The notes under the pieces: generated by a model
What the model saw: only the letters and a program-made list of their open reading frames with translations
Database searches by the model: none
Told to the model about the DNA's origin: nothing
Shown: one piece after another, positions 16,435-25,245 of the stretch
Numbering within the stretch: the stretch's first letter is position 1
How the letters are laid out: each line of letters opens with the position of its first letter
Translations under genes and position numbers: made by a program
Source: an uncultured Acidobacteriota bacterium
Lineage (GTDB): Bacteria; Acidobacteriota; Vicinamibacteria; Vicinamibacterales; UBA2999
Length of the DNA stretch: 40,816 bases
Direction: 5' to 3'
Assembly (NCBI GenBank): GCA_902826515.1
Contig: CADEFD010000037.1
Coordinates: 1-40,816 of the forward strand

Positions 16435-18410
16435 GCCGTGGCCTCGGCCGCGGCCACGGGCCGCTCGTCGGCGCCTACGAACGGCATGTCGATGCGCGCG
16501 ATGGTGATGTTGCGCAGCGGATCGCGCATGAGCGTGAAGGTGGCGGCCTCGCCGAAGTGGCCGCGCAGGCGGTCGCGCACGCTGCGCAGGCCGAACTGCT
16601 CGCCGGCGCGACGCGCGAAGGCCGCACGTTCGGGGGTCATGTCGAGGCCGGGACCGTTGTCTGCCACGTCGATGGTCAGCCGGTCGCCGGCCGCCGTCGC
16701 CATGACGGCCAGCGTGCCGTGGCCGCGCACCTGCGCGATGCCGTGTTTCACGGCGTTCTCGACCAGGGTGTGCACGAGCATCGCCGGCACGTGGGCGCGG
16801 CGCGCGGCGGCATCCGCGTCGATCGTGTAGCGCAGGCGATCGCCGAAACGTGCCTCCTCGACGTCGAGATACGCGGCCGCGAAGGCCAGTTCCTGATCGA
16901 GCGGCGCCCACTCGCTGTCGGACCGCCGCAACGTGTGGCGGAACACTTCCGAAAGCTGCTCGACGGCGCGGTCGGCGCGCGCCGGGTCGCTGTGGATGAG
17001 CGAGGCCACCGTGTTGAGCGCGTTGAAGAGGAAATGCGGATTGATTTGCGCGCGCAGCGCCTTCAGTTCCGACTGGCTCGATTGCAGGCGCAGCTCCTGC
17101 GCGAGCAGGTCCTGCTCCTGCCGGCGCTGCTGCAGGCGCACGTTCTCGACCAGATAGGTGATGACCGTGCCGAGCGAACGCAGCAGCGTGAGGTCTTCGC
17201 TGAGCAGCACACGTTCGCCCTGCATCGCCGGCACGATTACCCACAGACTGGGGTCGGCGGCGCTGCCGTCGATCTTGAAGGCCGTGCGCACGTCAGCCGG
17301 GGCCTCGTCCACCGTGCTGAGGCGCACCGTGACGCCGAGCACTTCCTTGAGGCTGCTTTCCGAGGCCGCGATGAGGCTCGCTTCGTCGGTGGCGGTCTGC
17401 AGCGAGGCGAGCACGGTCGTGACCGCGCTCACCGGTGTGTAGTGCCGCCCGAACCACGCGCGATCGAGCTGCTGGCTGAGCCGGCGCGAGAGCCGCGGCG
17501 CCGCCATCATGAGCGGCACGGCGGCCAGCGCGAAGAGCCACGGCCGGGCGCCGTCGCGCGGCAGCCCGTCGAGGAGCGGCAGCACCACGACGAAGAACCC
17601 GCCCAGGGCGAGCAGTGTCGCCAGCAGCATCGCGCCGCGCTTCACGAGCAGGTCGTAGAACTCGAAACGGTTCTCGTAGTAGGTCGTGGCCGACAGGAAG
17701 AGCAGCGGCGTGACGCTCATCAGCTTGCCGAGCGTGCCGAAGGAGAACGCCGAGGTCGACGACAGCACCGGCAGGAAGTTCATGAGGGCCAGCACCATGA
17801 ACAGCCCGTTCAGCACCTTGCGCAGCTTGTCGCCTTCGGGCGTGCGCGACGCGCGCGGGTTCCGGTGCAGCACCACGCCGGAGAAGACCCCCGACATCGT
17901 GAACAGGCCGGCAATGGCGAGACCGATGGCGATGTCGGCGTTCGGCACCCGCCACAACTGCAGCGCGACGCCGATGGCCACCACGGCCGCTCCGCCGGCC
18001 AGCAGGTAGCCCGCCGCGAGCGCGCGCCGTGCCCACGAGCGCGAGGGTTCCGGCCACTCGGGCACGTGCGCCTCGCGCTGGGTCGTGTGCATGATGAGCG
18101 GCGGGAAGCCGAACACCAGCGCGAGCTGCAGCAGGTCGAGCCAGCTCCGGCGGGTGGCGCCGGTGGCCATGTCGATGAACTGATCGAGCGTGAGCACCAC
18201 GAACCACACGGCCGACCAGGCGAAGAGCATGACGCCGGCCGGATCGATCCGGCCCGTGGAGCTGCCGCCATGCGTGTGGTGCGGCGCCCACACGGGCGCC
18301 GCCTGGCGCACCGAGAGGGTGAGCGCAGAACCGTACGCGAAGGCGCCCAGCACGTAGACGAGCAGGAACGCGATGTCGATGGCGGTGGACATGGCCGGCA
18401 TCAGGAGCAT
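16431..18410 (-). CDS. LytS-type membrane histidine kinase
   Basis: The 659-aa product has about eight to ten hydrophobic segments in residues 1-300. A GAF-like stretch of about 110 residues and a short coiled coil follow. The His_kinase (PF06580) block LRAQINPHFLFNALNTVASL has its phospho-accepting His near residue 458. An HATPase domain follows, with LVHTLVENAVKHGI (N box), VADNGPGLD (G1) and QFGLRSVRDRL (G2). The start is uncertain among Met at 18410, 18398 and 18392. It is the first gene of a three-gene operon whose members overlap by ATGA, so it very likely phosphorylates both downstream receivers. The signal is unknown. Confidence 0.9.
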   Translation of the reverse strand: MLLMPAMSTAIDIAFLLVYVLGAFAYGSALTLSVRQAAPVWAPHHTHGGSSTGRIDPAGVMLFAWSAVWFVVLTLDQFIDMATGATRRSWLDLLQLALVFGFPPLIMHTTQREAHVPEWPEPSRSWARRALAAGYLLAGGAAVVAIGVALQLWRVPNADIAIGLAIAGLFTMSGVFSGVVLHRNPRASRTPEGDKLRKVLNGLFMVLALMNFLPVLSSTSAFSFGTLGKLMSVTPLLFLSATTYYENRFEFYDLLVKRGAMLLATLLALGGFFVVVLPLLDGLPRDGARPWLFALAAVPLMMAAPRLSRRLSQQLDRAWFGRHYTPVSAVTTVLASLQTATDEASLIAASESSLKEVLGVTVRLSTVDEAPADVRTAFKIDGSAADPSLWVIVPAMQGERVLLSEDLTLLRSLGTVITYLVENVRLQQRRQEQDLLAQELRLQSSQSELKALRAQINPHFLFNALNTVASLIHSDPARADRAVEQLSEVFRHTLRRSDSEWAPLDQELAFAAAYLDVEEARFGDRLRYTIDADAAARRAHVPAMLVHTLVENAVKHGIAQVRGHGTLAVMATAAGDRLTIDVADNGPGLDMTPERAAFARRAGEQFGLRSVRDRLRGHFGEAATFTLMRDPLRNITIARIDMPFVGADERPVAAAEATA

Positions 18411-18503
18411 ACGACGCCGGGGCGCCGGCGGGGCGAAGGTGCGCGACGGGTGGTGGGCGGCCGTGATCGAGCGGCAGCAGGCGGCGGTTGACCGGCCGGG
18501 CGA

Positions 18504-20765
18504 TCAGGGCACGGACAGGGTCATGCCGAGCGGTCGCATCGACGCACGCACGCGTGCGGACGTGGCGGCCTCCTCGCCCGGCAGCCAGAGAGCGGTGGGG
18601 TGCAGCCCCGGGATCTGCGTGGACCCGAACCCCGATCGTGTCGCGATTCGCCAGTGTGTGCCAGCCGGCCAGAGCGCGAGACGGGCACGGAGCGCCTCCA
18701 CACCGCGTGCCAGTATCGCGCCGGGGAGAAAGAAGGTCGGCGGTTCATCGGGCCGGCGCGGTGGCCAGACGTCGATGTCCAGCGTCTCGTCATACGCCGA
18801 CGCGTTTCCCTGGAATCGACTCCGCTCCCGTTCGTTGAAGAGTCTGGACGCGATGTGTTCGATGTCGGCCGCCGTCAGGCGCCAGGCGTTCGCCTCCGCA
18901 AGTGCACGGGCCAGCCGCGGCCCCGCCGAGGCGGCCCAGTCCAGCTCGAACGGCAGGTTCCCGCCTTGCAGCATGGCGGCGCGCGGCGCCCACGCAGCGT
19001 GCCAGGCGTCGAGCGCTGCCAGGAGTGCCGGCTTGCCGGCTGGTCCACCTTCTTTGGCCAGAGCCTCTGCCGCGTCGACGGCGACCCATGGGCGCGGGTC
19101 ACGGAGGCGCTTCAGGGCGGCCGCCTCCACGGCCGGCAGGGTTCGCCGCTTCGCCACCGCGGGCAACAGGCCGTCATCCGCGCACCGCTCGCGCGTCGTG
19201 TCGAGCACACGGCCTATGCGGTCCAGTTGCGTTTCTGCGTAGGCCGGATCGACGCGGAAGAAGTACGCCAGCAGCACCGGCCCCTGTGGACAGGCCGTGG
19301 CACGCGGCGCACGTTCGAACACCTGCGCCACGTTCGCACGCAGACGGCCGGTCGCGAACCGTTCGATGAGCGAGGCGACGCGGAGGAACTCGGCGTCGGT
19401 CGTGGCGGCTTCGAGGCGTGCCACGAGCGGGGCGTCGAGCGATGGTCGCAGAGAATCGCCAAGTCCCGGCAGGCCGCTCGTGCCCAGCACCGCCCCGGGC
19501 GCGGCGATCTCCCGCAGCGCGAACGTGCGCGCCGCAGCTGGCTCGAGGCGATGCCACATCGCCCACGCGACATCCTGCGCGCCGCCTGGACGCCGGTCCT
19601 GCGCGATCCGGCGGAACATGGGCAGGAACGCCGGGTCCGCGAAGTCCCGCCAACCGAGCGACTCCGCGAGCACCACACGTTGCTCGGTCGGAGGCAGGGC
19701 GAGGAGTGCCCGAGACACGGCGTCCGGCACCGCGGAGAAGCCCGCCGCCGGCACCTGCCACATCACACGGTCGCCGAAACCGCGAGCCGCAGCCGCATGG
19801 AACATGGCGGCGCCGAGGGCGCTCTCGAGCTGACCGTGCGTCTCGAGCGCGCCAAGCCGGCGCGCCGAGTGTGCGCGCAGCCGCGCTTCGACCGCCTCGG
19901 GTGGCACCGGCGCTGTGCCGTGCATGGTCGCGTCCAGGGCAGCGAGCGTCCAGATGAAGCGCCAGTCCACCGGGCGCGTCACGTCGTCCAGGTGCTCGAA
20001 CATCCGCCTGATGGCGTGGGGGCGGTTTGCGGCGGACGGGGCCACGTTCGTCAGTGCATCGCTGGAATCCTTCGCCGCGACATCAACGGCGCCATCGGTG
20101 CCGAGCAGGCCGAGGTCACCGAACGCATTCCAGCGTTGCTTCAGATCCCCGGACGCGAGATCCGCTGCCGCCTTCGTGAGTGCCGCCGCCTCCCATTCGG
20201 CATCCCGCGCGGCGATGTCGATCGTGAGGATGTTCGACAAGCGCGGTGGCGTGCCGTAGGCCTGCGGCGTATCGAACCGGCTGCGGACGTAGAAGCGATA
20301 GCGCCCGGGTGTCGTGAACTGTACGTCCGCCGTGAGCTCCATCGCCTCATGCACGCGGGGCGGAACCGCCGGGATGTCGTAGAACACGTCGCTGCCACTC
20401 ACCGCGAGCTGGGGCGCCAGTGCCCCGTAGATGCCGCCAATGACACCGCAGGTCACGTCCTGCGCGTCAGGAATACCGCGGCTGGACGTATCGACGTCCG
20501 TGCGGTCGAGTACTACTTGCAGACCGGCTCCCGGACACCCCTGGTACACGACGCCGGCCTGCCCGATGGGCGTGAACTCGACGCGCAACGAGATGCGTTC
20601 GCCGATGCGATAGGTGGACCGGCCGTTCTCGAACGTCAGGTAGATCGGGTCGACGCCGCGCATGCGGGCGAGTGCAGCGGCGCGCTGCTGCTCGAAGGCA
20701 TCCTGCGCGGCGGCAGGCCGCGTCACCACCAGCAGCAACAGGAGCAGACCCGTGAGGCAGCGCAT
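18504..20765 (-). CDS. Secreted helical-repeat protein of unknown function
   Basis: The 753-aa protein has a signal peptide (MRCLTGLLLLLLVVTRPAAAQ). An N-terminal beta domain (about residues 40-185) includes YLTFENGRSTYRIGERISLR and VQFTTPGRYRFYVRSRFDTP; its few Cys (such as GCPG and VTCGVIGG) could form a disulfide. The remainder is Ala/Leu/Arg-rich helix with a HEAT-like rhythm, for example LPAVEAAALKRLRDPRPWVA then VDAAEALAKEG. No catalytic motif stands out and I do not recognise a family. It is on the same strand as the FN3 protein at 20837 (71-nt gap). A TCTAAT hexamer 11 nt before the ATG may be its own -10. Confidence 0.7.
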   Translation of the reverse strand: MRCLTGLLLLLLVVTRPAAAQDAFEQQRAAALARMRGVDPIYLTFENGRSTYRIGERISLRVEFTPIGQAGVVYQGCPGAGLQVVLDRTDVDTSSRGIPDAQDVTCGVIGGIYGALAPQLAVSGSDVFYDIPAVPPRVHEAMELTADVQFTTPGRYRFYVRSRFDTPQAYGTPPRLSNILTIDIAARDAEWEAAALTKAAADLASGDLKQRWNAFGDLGLLGTDGAVDVAAKDSSDALTNVAPSAANRPHAIRRMFEHLDDVTRPVDWRFIWTLAALDATMHGTAPVPPEAVEARLRAHSARRLGALETHGQLESALGAAMFHAAAARGFGDRVMWQVPAAGFSAVPDAVSRALLALPPTEQRVVLAESLGWRDFADPAFLPMFRRIAQDRRPGGAQDVAWAMWHRLEPAAARTFALREIAAPGAVLGTSGLPGLGDSLRPSLDAPLVARLEAATTDAEFLRVASLIERFATGRLRANVAQVFERAPRATACPQGPVLLAYFFRVDPAYAETQLDRIGRVLDTTRERCADDGLLPAVAKRRTLPAVEAAALKRLRDPRPWVAVDAAEALAKEGGPAGKPALLAALDAWHAAWAPRAAMLQGGNLPFELDWAASAGPRLARALAEANAWRLTAADIEHIASRLFNERERSRFQGNASAYDETLDIDVWPPRRPDEPPTFFLPGAILARGVEALRARLALWPAGTHWRIATRSGFGSTQIPGLHPTALWLPGEEAATSARVRASMRPLGMTLSVP

Positions 20766-20836
20766 GCGAGTGAACGATTAGACACCGGCGACGCGTCCGC
20801 GGGCGTGCGGCGGGCGAATCCGCGCAGACGTGTGCG

Positions 20837-22171
20837 CTAGGGCACGACGACCGTCAGCTCGTTCGACACGCCACCGGCGCCCACCGTGTTCACGGCGCGG
20901 AGTCGCACCACGTAGGTGCCCGGGGGTGCGCCCGGCACACTGAGCGCGAGTCCGGGTCCCAGCGGGACCCTGCCGAGATCCGAACGCCCCGGCGCGGTGC
21001 CGATCTCGAGCACGTAGCCCGTGGCGGCGGGCGAGTGCGCGGGCAGCGACCATTGCAGGGTGGCGGTGGTTCCGGTCACGCTGGCCGTGAGCGTCGGCGC
21101 CAGCGGGGCGAAGGCGACCGCCAGGCCCAGGGCCGCTGACGGGGCGAGTACTCCGGTGGTGGTTGCGGCCGGCAGCGCGATGCGCTCGAACACGCTGAAC
21201 CCGCGCGGATGTGTGCTGAGCGTGAAGGCCTGCGTGTTGTCCGGGCTGATGGCGACTGCGGACGGATAGTACCTGACACCAAGGTCGGGACCCCAGCCAA
21301 GCGTGCCGGCGTCGAGCAGGCGCGAGATCGCAGTAAAGGTAAGCGGCCCGCCAAACGGGTCCCTGTAGATCCACGAGCAGGCGATCACGATCTGGCTGCG
21401 ATCCGGTGAGACCCCAGCGAGTGCACCCGACACGCAGTCGCCGGGGATCGGCGGAGTGGAGGCACCCGGGAACACGGTGGTCGCGAGGGCCGAGCCCGTC
21501 ACCGTATCGATCACGGCGATGTCTCCGGACGAGGCGTGGGGGCCTCGGATGACGACCGCGCGCGATCCGTCGTGATTCGACGCCACCTGCCGGGCCTGCC
21601 CGGTCGCGGCCACCGATACGCGACGCATCTCGGTGCCAGACAGCGCGTCGAGCACGACCAGCTCTCCTGACGCGCACACCACGAGCAGCTGCCGGCCGTC
21701 GACCGCGACATCCAGGTATTGCGCCGTGCCGGCCGCGCACCCCCCGTAGACGGTCAATCCGCCGCCGTCGATCCGGGCCACATCCGCGCCGGCCGCGTCA
21801 CGCATCAGGCCGAAAACGGCCGTGGCGCGCGGATGCGCGACCATCGGCGTAAACCCCAGGGGCACGGTGAACGTGGCGCCGGAGACGGCGTCGGTCACCG
21901 TGAACGCGGGAGGTCCACCGGTAGCGACCTGGGCGACGAAGTAGTGCCCGTCCGACGTGAAGACCGGCTGGCCGGCGAGCAGACCCGGCCGCTGCCACTC
22001 GCGCGTGCCGGTGCTCAGATTCCACGACTCGGTGACCGGCGGCGCCACGAACAGCAAAGGTGTGTAGCTGATGACCACGCGCTGCGCAGCCGCTGGGAGG
22101 GGCAGCGCGCACAGAGCGACAACGGCCATCACGAGGCGGTTCAGGCGAACCGGCCGGGGGTGATGTGACAT
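20837..22171 (-). CDS. Secreted beta-propeller-like protein with C-terminal fibronectin type III domain (paralogue of 1986-3245)
   Basis: The ATG at 22171 has GAGGAG 8 nt upstream and yields 444 aa with a signal peptide (LNRLVMAVVALCALPLPAAAQ); the frame to 22234 adds an implausible leader. Beta-propeller-like repeats follow (GELVVLDALSGTEMRRVSVA, IAVIDTVTGSALATT, VAISPDNTQAFTL), as in YVTN/PQQ-like proteins. The last 90 residues are an FN3 domain whose APGRSDLGRVPLGPG, GAPPGTYVVRLRAVN and SNELTVVVP closely track the other copy. Function is unknown. A TATACT box lies upstream. Confidence 0.8.
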   Translation of the reverse strand: MSHHPRPVRLNRLVMAVVALCALPLPAAAQRVVISYTPLLFVAPPVTESWNLSTGTREWQRPGLLAGQPVFTSDGHYFVAQVATGGPPAFTVTDAVSGATFTVPLGFTPMVAHPRATAVFGLMRDAAGADVARIDGGGLTVYGGCAAGTAQYLDVAVDGRQLLVVCASGELVVLDALSGTEMRRVSVAATGQARQVASNHDGSRAVVIRGPHASSGDIAVIDTVTGSALATTVFPGASTPPIPGDCVSGALAGVSPDRSQIVIACSWIYRDPFGGPLTFTAISRLLDAGTLGWGPDLGVRYYPSAVAISPDNTQAFTLSTHPRGFSVFERIALPAATTTGVLAPSAALGLAVAFAPLAPTLTASVTGTTATLQWSLPAHSPAATGYVLEIGTAPGRSDLGRVPLGPGLALSVPGAPPGTYVVRLRAVNTVGAGGVSNELTVVVP

Positions 22172-22191
22172 CGTGTCGTCTCCTCGGGCGG

Positions 22192-22197
22192 AGTATA
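22192..22197 (-). promoter_or_regulatory. -10-like hexamer TATACT upstream of the FN3-propeller gene
   Basis: On the minus strand TATACT is followed by CCGCCC, GAGGAG and the ATG at 22171. It matches the consensus at five of six positions. It leaves about 14 nt for a short leader with a good ribosome-binding site. Confidence 0.5.
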
Positions 22198-22218
22198 CGC
22201 CTGAGGCACAATGCGGGC

Positions 22219-23109
22219 GTGCCGCCGCTGACACGTTTCGCCCCCGCGCCCACGGGTTACCTGCACCTGGGCCACGTGGTGAACGCGCTGCACGTCTGGG
22301 GCCTGGCCCGCGCGCGCGGCGGACGCGTGCTGCTGCGCGTCGAAGACCACGACCGTCAGCGGTGCCGGCCGGAATATGAAGGGGCGCTGCTCGACGACCT
22401 CGACTGGCTCGGCTTCGCGCCGGACGTCTTCCCGACGAGCGCCTTCCGCGCGGGCCCCTGCGACGGGCGCCAGTCAGACCGCGACGCGCACTACGCCCGT
22501 GCCGTCGAGATCGTCGCCGCGCGCGGCCTTGTCTACGCCTGCGCCTGCACCCGGCGTGAGATTGAAGAGGTCACCGCGGGTGCGCCTGACGCAGGCGAGC
22601 TCCGCTACCCGGGTACGTGCCGGCATCGCGGCCTGCCGCTCACGGACGGCGTGGGTTGGCGGCTCGTGCTGCCCGACGACAGCATCACGTTCGGCGATCT
22701 GGCGCATGGACCGACCACGCAGACGCCGTCGGCGCAGTGCGGCGACCTGCTGCTGCGCGATCGCCTCGGCAACTGGACGTATCAGCTCGCGGTAGTCGTC
22801 GATGACATGCTGCACGGCATCGACCTCGTCGTGCGCGGCGACGACCTCTTCGCGTCCACCGGCCGCCAGATCCTGCTCGCGCAGCTGCTCGGCCGAGAGT
22901 CACCGCCCGCATTCTTCCACCACGGCCTCGTGATGCAGACGCCCACGCAGAAGCTGAGCAAGTCGGATGGCGCAAGCGGTGTGCGCGATCTGCGCGCGGC
23001 CGGCTGGACACCCGCCCGCGTACTCGGCCACGCCGCGCACATCGGTGGCCTCATCCCTGGACCGCGCGACCTCACGATCGCGGACCTGCCGGACCTCTTC
23101 GTTCGCTAA
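22219..23109 (+). CDS. gluQ: Glutamyl-Q tRNA(Asp) synthetase
   Basis: The start chosen is GTG at 22219 (protein MPPLTRFAPAPTGYLHLGH), giving 296 aa, the usual length for GluQ and far shorter than GltX. Class I signatures are present: HLGH (HIGH-type) and KLSKSDG (KMSKS-type). The zinc site reads ACACTRREIEE followed by YPGTCRH. There is no anticodon-binding domain, as expected. The enzyme activates glutamate without tRNA and attaches it to the queuosine base of tRNA(Asp). The stop overlaps the convergent amidohydrolase stop by 4 bp (CTAA). No other queuosine gene is nearby. Confidence 0.92.
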   Translation: MPPLTRFAPAPTGYLHLGHVVNALHVWGLARARGGRVLLRVEDHDRQRCRPEYEGALLDDLDWLGFAPDVFPTSAFRAGPCDGRQSDRDAHYARAVEIVAARGLVYACACTRREIEEVTAGAPDAGELRYPGTCRHRGLPLTDGVGWRLVLPDDSITFGDLAHGPTTQTPSAQCGDLLLRDRLGNWTYQLAVVVDDMLHGIDLVVRGDDLFASTGRQILLAQLLGRESPPAFFHHGLVMQTPTQKLSKSDGASGVRDLRAAGWTPARVLGHAAHIGGLIPGPRDLTIADLPDLFVR

Positions 23110-24713
23110 CGCGCGGCCCGCACGATCTGGCCTGGCCGCGCCTGCGTGTGCGCGCCCTTTGCCACGACCGCCACGCCGTTCACGAGCACGGACGTGAGAC
23201 CGGCCGGATACTGGTGCGGCTTGTCGTAGGTGGCGCGGTCGCTTACGGTGGCCTCGTCGAAGACCACGAGGTCCGCCGCCTTGCCGGTTGCGATGGTGCC
23301 GCGGTCGGCGAAGCCGAACTGCGCGGCCGGCAGGGACGTCATCTTGCGCACGGCGTCCTCGAGGGTGATGACCTTCAGCTCGCGCACGTAGCGGCCGAGG
23401 GCGCGCACGGCATTGCCGTAGCCGCGCGGATGCGGCACGCCGCGGCCGAGTGTGTTGAGGCCGCTGTCGCTGGCAATCGCCACCATCGGATGGCGCAGGA
23501 TGCGCGTGATGTCGTCTTCGGCCATGAACTGATAGACCATGGACGCGCCGCCGGCGCGCAGCATCAGTCGCATCGTCTCGAACTGCGCGTCCAGATCCTT
23601 CGAGCCCTTGAGCTTCTGCGCCACCTCGGGGATGGTCAGCCCGTTGAGCGACGTATCGGCCGGGTAGTTGGCGATGCGCGCAAACGAGTAGTTCTCGAGG
23701 CCGCGCTCGCGAATCAGCTTCCGCATCTCTTCCTTGATGCGCGCCCACGTGGCCGGATCGTCGAGCCGGGTGTTGGTGGCCGGCTGACCGCCTTCGAGCG
23801 CCCACGAGGGGAAGCGGATGCCGAGGTTCGAGCTGGCGGCATCGTAGAGATATTGGTCGGCGAGCACCTGCATGCCGCTCGCGCGCGCCTCGTCGATCAT
23901 CGCCAGCGCCTTCGCGCTGGCGCCCCAGCGGCTCGGCGCGTCCACCTTGAGGTGCGACACCTGCACGGCCAGGCCGGCCTGGCGGCCGATAGCAATCGTC
24001 TCGGCCACCGCGGCTTCGAGTTCGGTGCCCTCGTTGCGCATGTGCGAGGCGTAGACGCCGCGGGATTTCGCGGCCACCTTCGCCAGCGTCACGATCTCGT
24101 CGGTGGCGGCGTAGGTGCCGGGCACGTACTGCAGACCGGTCGAGAAGCCCACGGCGCCGTCGGCCATGGCTTTCGCCACGAGCGCTTCCATCTTCGCGAG
24201 TTCGTCGGCGGTGGGCGCCCGGCGGGCGGTGCCCATCACGGCCTCGCGCACGGAGTTATGGCCCACGAAGGTCGCGAAGTTGACGGATGCGCCGGTGCCC
24301 GTGATCTTCCCGAAAGCCGTGGCCACATCCACGGGCGAGCTGCCGCAGTTGCCGGCAATCACGGTGGTGACGCCCATCAGCGCGAAGTGTTCGGCGAAGG
24401 GATGGTCGGCGAGGTCGTCGGCGTGCGTGTGGACGTCGATGAAGCCGGGCGCCACGATCTGACCGGTGGCGTCGATGACGGTCGCCGCCGTGGCGCCTGC
24501 GAGCGTGCCCACCTCCGCGATACGGCCGGCGCGGATGCCCACGTCGGCGCGCCGGCGTGGCCCGCCCGTGCCGTCCACCACCGTGCCGCCGCGCACGAGC
24601 ACATCGAACCGCGCCGCCTGCGCCGCCACGGGCGTCGGGCGGCTCAGCGCGGCTGAGCCGGCGAGGAAGAACAGCACGCCGAGCAGGGACGACCACACGC
24701 GAGAAAGACGCAT
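23106..24713 (-). CDS. Exported D-aminoacylase / N-acyl-D-amino-acid deacylase family amidohydrolase
   Basis: The 535-aa protein has a signal peptide (LLGVLFFLAGSAALSRPTPV, ending near AAQA). Amidohydrolase landmarks are in order: PGFIDVHTHADD (HxH metal ligands), IAGNCGSSP (the Cys ligand typical of D-aminoacylases), LQYVPGTYAATDEI, YASHMRNEG, VQVSHLK and AIASDSG (catalytic Asp). A late HPRGYGNAVRALGRYVRE is also characteristic. A C-terminal beta strand region completes the composite barrel. It should hydrolyse N-acyl-D-amino acids or D-dipeptide-like substrates in the periplasm. A TATACT box 7 nt before the ATG suggests a leaderless mRNA. Confidence 0.9.
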   Translation of the reverse strand: MRLSRVWSSLLGVLFFLAGSAALSRPTPVAAQAARFDVLVRGGTVVDGTGGPRRRADVGIRAGRIAEVGTLAGATAATVIDATGQIVAPGFIDVHTHADDLADHPFAEHFALMGVTTVIAGNCGSSPVDVATAFGKITGTGASVNFATFVGHNSVREAVMGTARRAPTADELAKMEALVAKAMADGAVGFSTGLQYVPGTYAATDEIVTLAKVAAKSRGVYASHMRNEGTELEAAVAETIAIGRQAGLAVQVSHLKVDAPSRWGASAKALAMIDEARASGMQVLADQYLYDAASSNLGIRFPSWALEGGQPATNTRLDDPATWARIKEEMRKLIRERGLENYSFARIANYPADTSLNGLTIPEVAQKLKGSKDLDAQFETMRLMLRAGGASMVYQFMAEDDITRILRHPMVAIASDSGLNTLGRGVPHPRGYGNAVRALGRYVRELKVITLEDAVRKMTSLPAAQFGFADRGTIATGKAADLVVFDEATVSDRATYDKPHQYPAGLTSVLVNGVAVVAKGAHTQARPGQIVRAAR

Positions 24714-24720
24714 GGGCCGG

Positions 24721-24726
24721 AGTATA
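24721..24726 (-). promoter_or_regulatory. -10-like hexamer TATACT directly before the amidohydrolase start
   Basis: The minus strand reads TATACT-CCGGCCC-ATG, a 7-nt gap. It matches TATAAT at five of six positions. The GTGAC repeat cluster overlaps its -35 region. Confidence 0.5.
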
Positions 24727-24735
24727 TCTGCGCGT

Positions 24736-24783
24736 CTCGTGACCGTGACAGACCCCGTGACAACTCGTGACCGTGACAGACCC
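24736..24783. repeat. Perfect 20-bp direct repeat made of GTGAC units, between two divergent promoters
   Basis: CTCGTGACCGTGACAGACCC occurs at 24736-24755 and again at 24764-24783, 28 bp apart (start to start). The 8-bp spacer contains a fifth GTGAC. In total GTGAC occurs five times in the same orientation. The array fills the region upstream of the TATACT box of the amidohydrolase (minus) and of the TACAAT box of the small membrane protein (plus). It is therefore a candidate operator controlling both, although recent duplication without function is possible. Confidence 0.6.
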
Positions 24784-24786
24784 GTT

Positions 24787-24792
24787 TACAAT
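24787..24792 (+). promoter_or_regulatory. -10-like hexamer TACAAT upstream of the small membrane protein gene
   Basis: TACAAT is followed by TGAGGGGTT and the GTG at 24802, a 9-nt gap. It matches TATAAT at five of six positions. The GAGGGG looks like a Shine-Dalgarno but is only 2 nt from the start, too close to act in the usual way. Confidence 0.45.
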
Positions 24793-24801
24793 TGAGGGGT
24801 T

Positions 24802-25233
24802 GTGACTTTCGCGATCTCACCGCCCGCGTGGCGCCTGCCGCTCCTCCGGCGCAAGGCGCCCGCCGACGGCGATGCCGGCGCCGATCTCGGCGTGATCGTG
24901 AAGGACGTCGAGGCGCCGCAGGGGCCGGCGATGCTCACCGTGCGCCGCACGGCCAAAGACGACGTGCAGGACCGCCAGGTCTACCTGACGCTCGACGGCG
25001 AAGACTGGGCCACGATCTTCTACGGCAAGGAGATCACGCGTGAGCTTGCGCCCGGCCGTCACACGCTCAAAGCCAACAACACCCTCGTCCGCAAGACCGT
25101 GGTGTTCGATGTGAAGCCCGGCGAACACGTGCGCTACCAGTGCATCAACAAGGCGCACTGGACGGCCATGATGTTCATGGCGTTCCTCGGCGCGGCGTTC
25201 CTCACCGTCAAGCTCGTCCGCGAAAAAGACTAA
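24802..25233 (+). CDS. Small protein with beta-sandwich (PEGA-like) domain and C-terminal membrane anchor
   Basis: The 143-aa product begins at GTG 24802. Residues of about 25-110 are beta-rich, with VYLTLDGEDWATIFYGKEIT then LAPGRHTLKANNTL and VVFDVKPGEHVRYQC. This resembles PEGA-type or carrier domains in which a strand pair is followed by G-H-L. A single hydrophobic segment near the C-terminus (AMMFMAFLGAAFLTVKLV) should anchor it. There is no N-terminal signal. The family is not one I can name with certainty. The MATE gene starts 12 nt after its stop, so the two are probably co-transcribed. Confidence 0.7.
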   Translation: MTFAISPPAWRLPLLRRKAPADGDAGADLGVIVKDVEAPQGPAMLTVRRTAKDDVQDRQVYLTLDGEDWATIFYGKEITRELAPGRHTLKANNTLVRKTVVFDVKPGEHVRYQCINKAHWTAMMFMAFLGAAFLTVKLVREKD

Positions 25234-25245
25234 GCTGGCCCGGCG

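Noticed and set aside
15394-18491. Plus-strand ORFs of 478 and 644 codons opposite the signalling operon
   Set aside because: They are antisense to well-recognised kinase and receiver domains and show no protein-like pattern.
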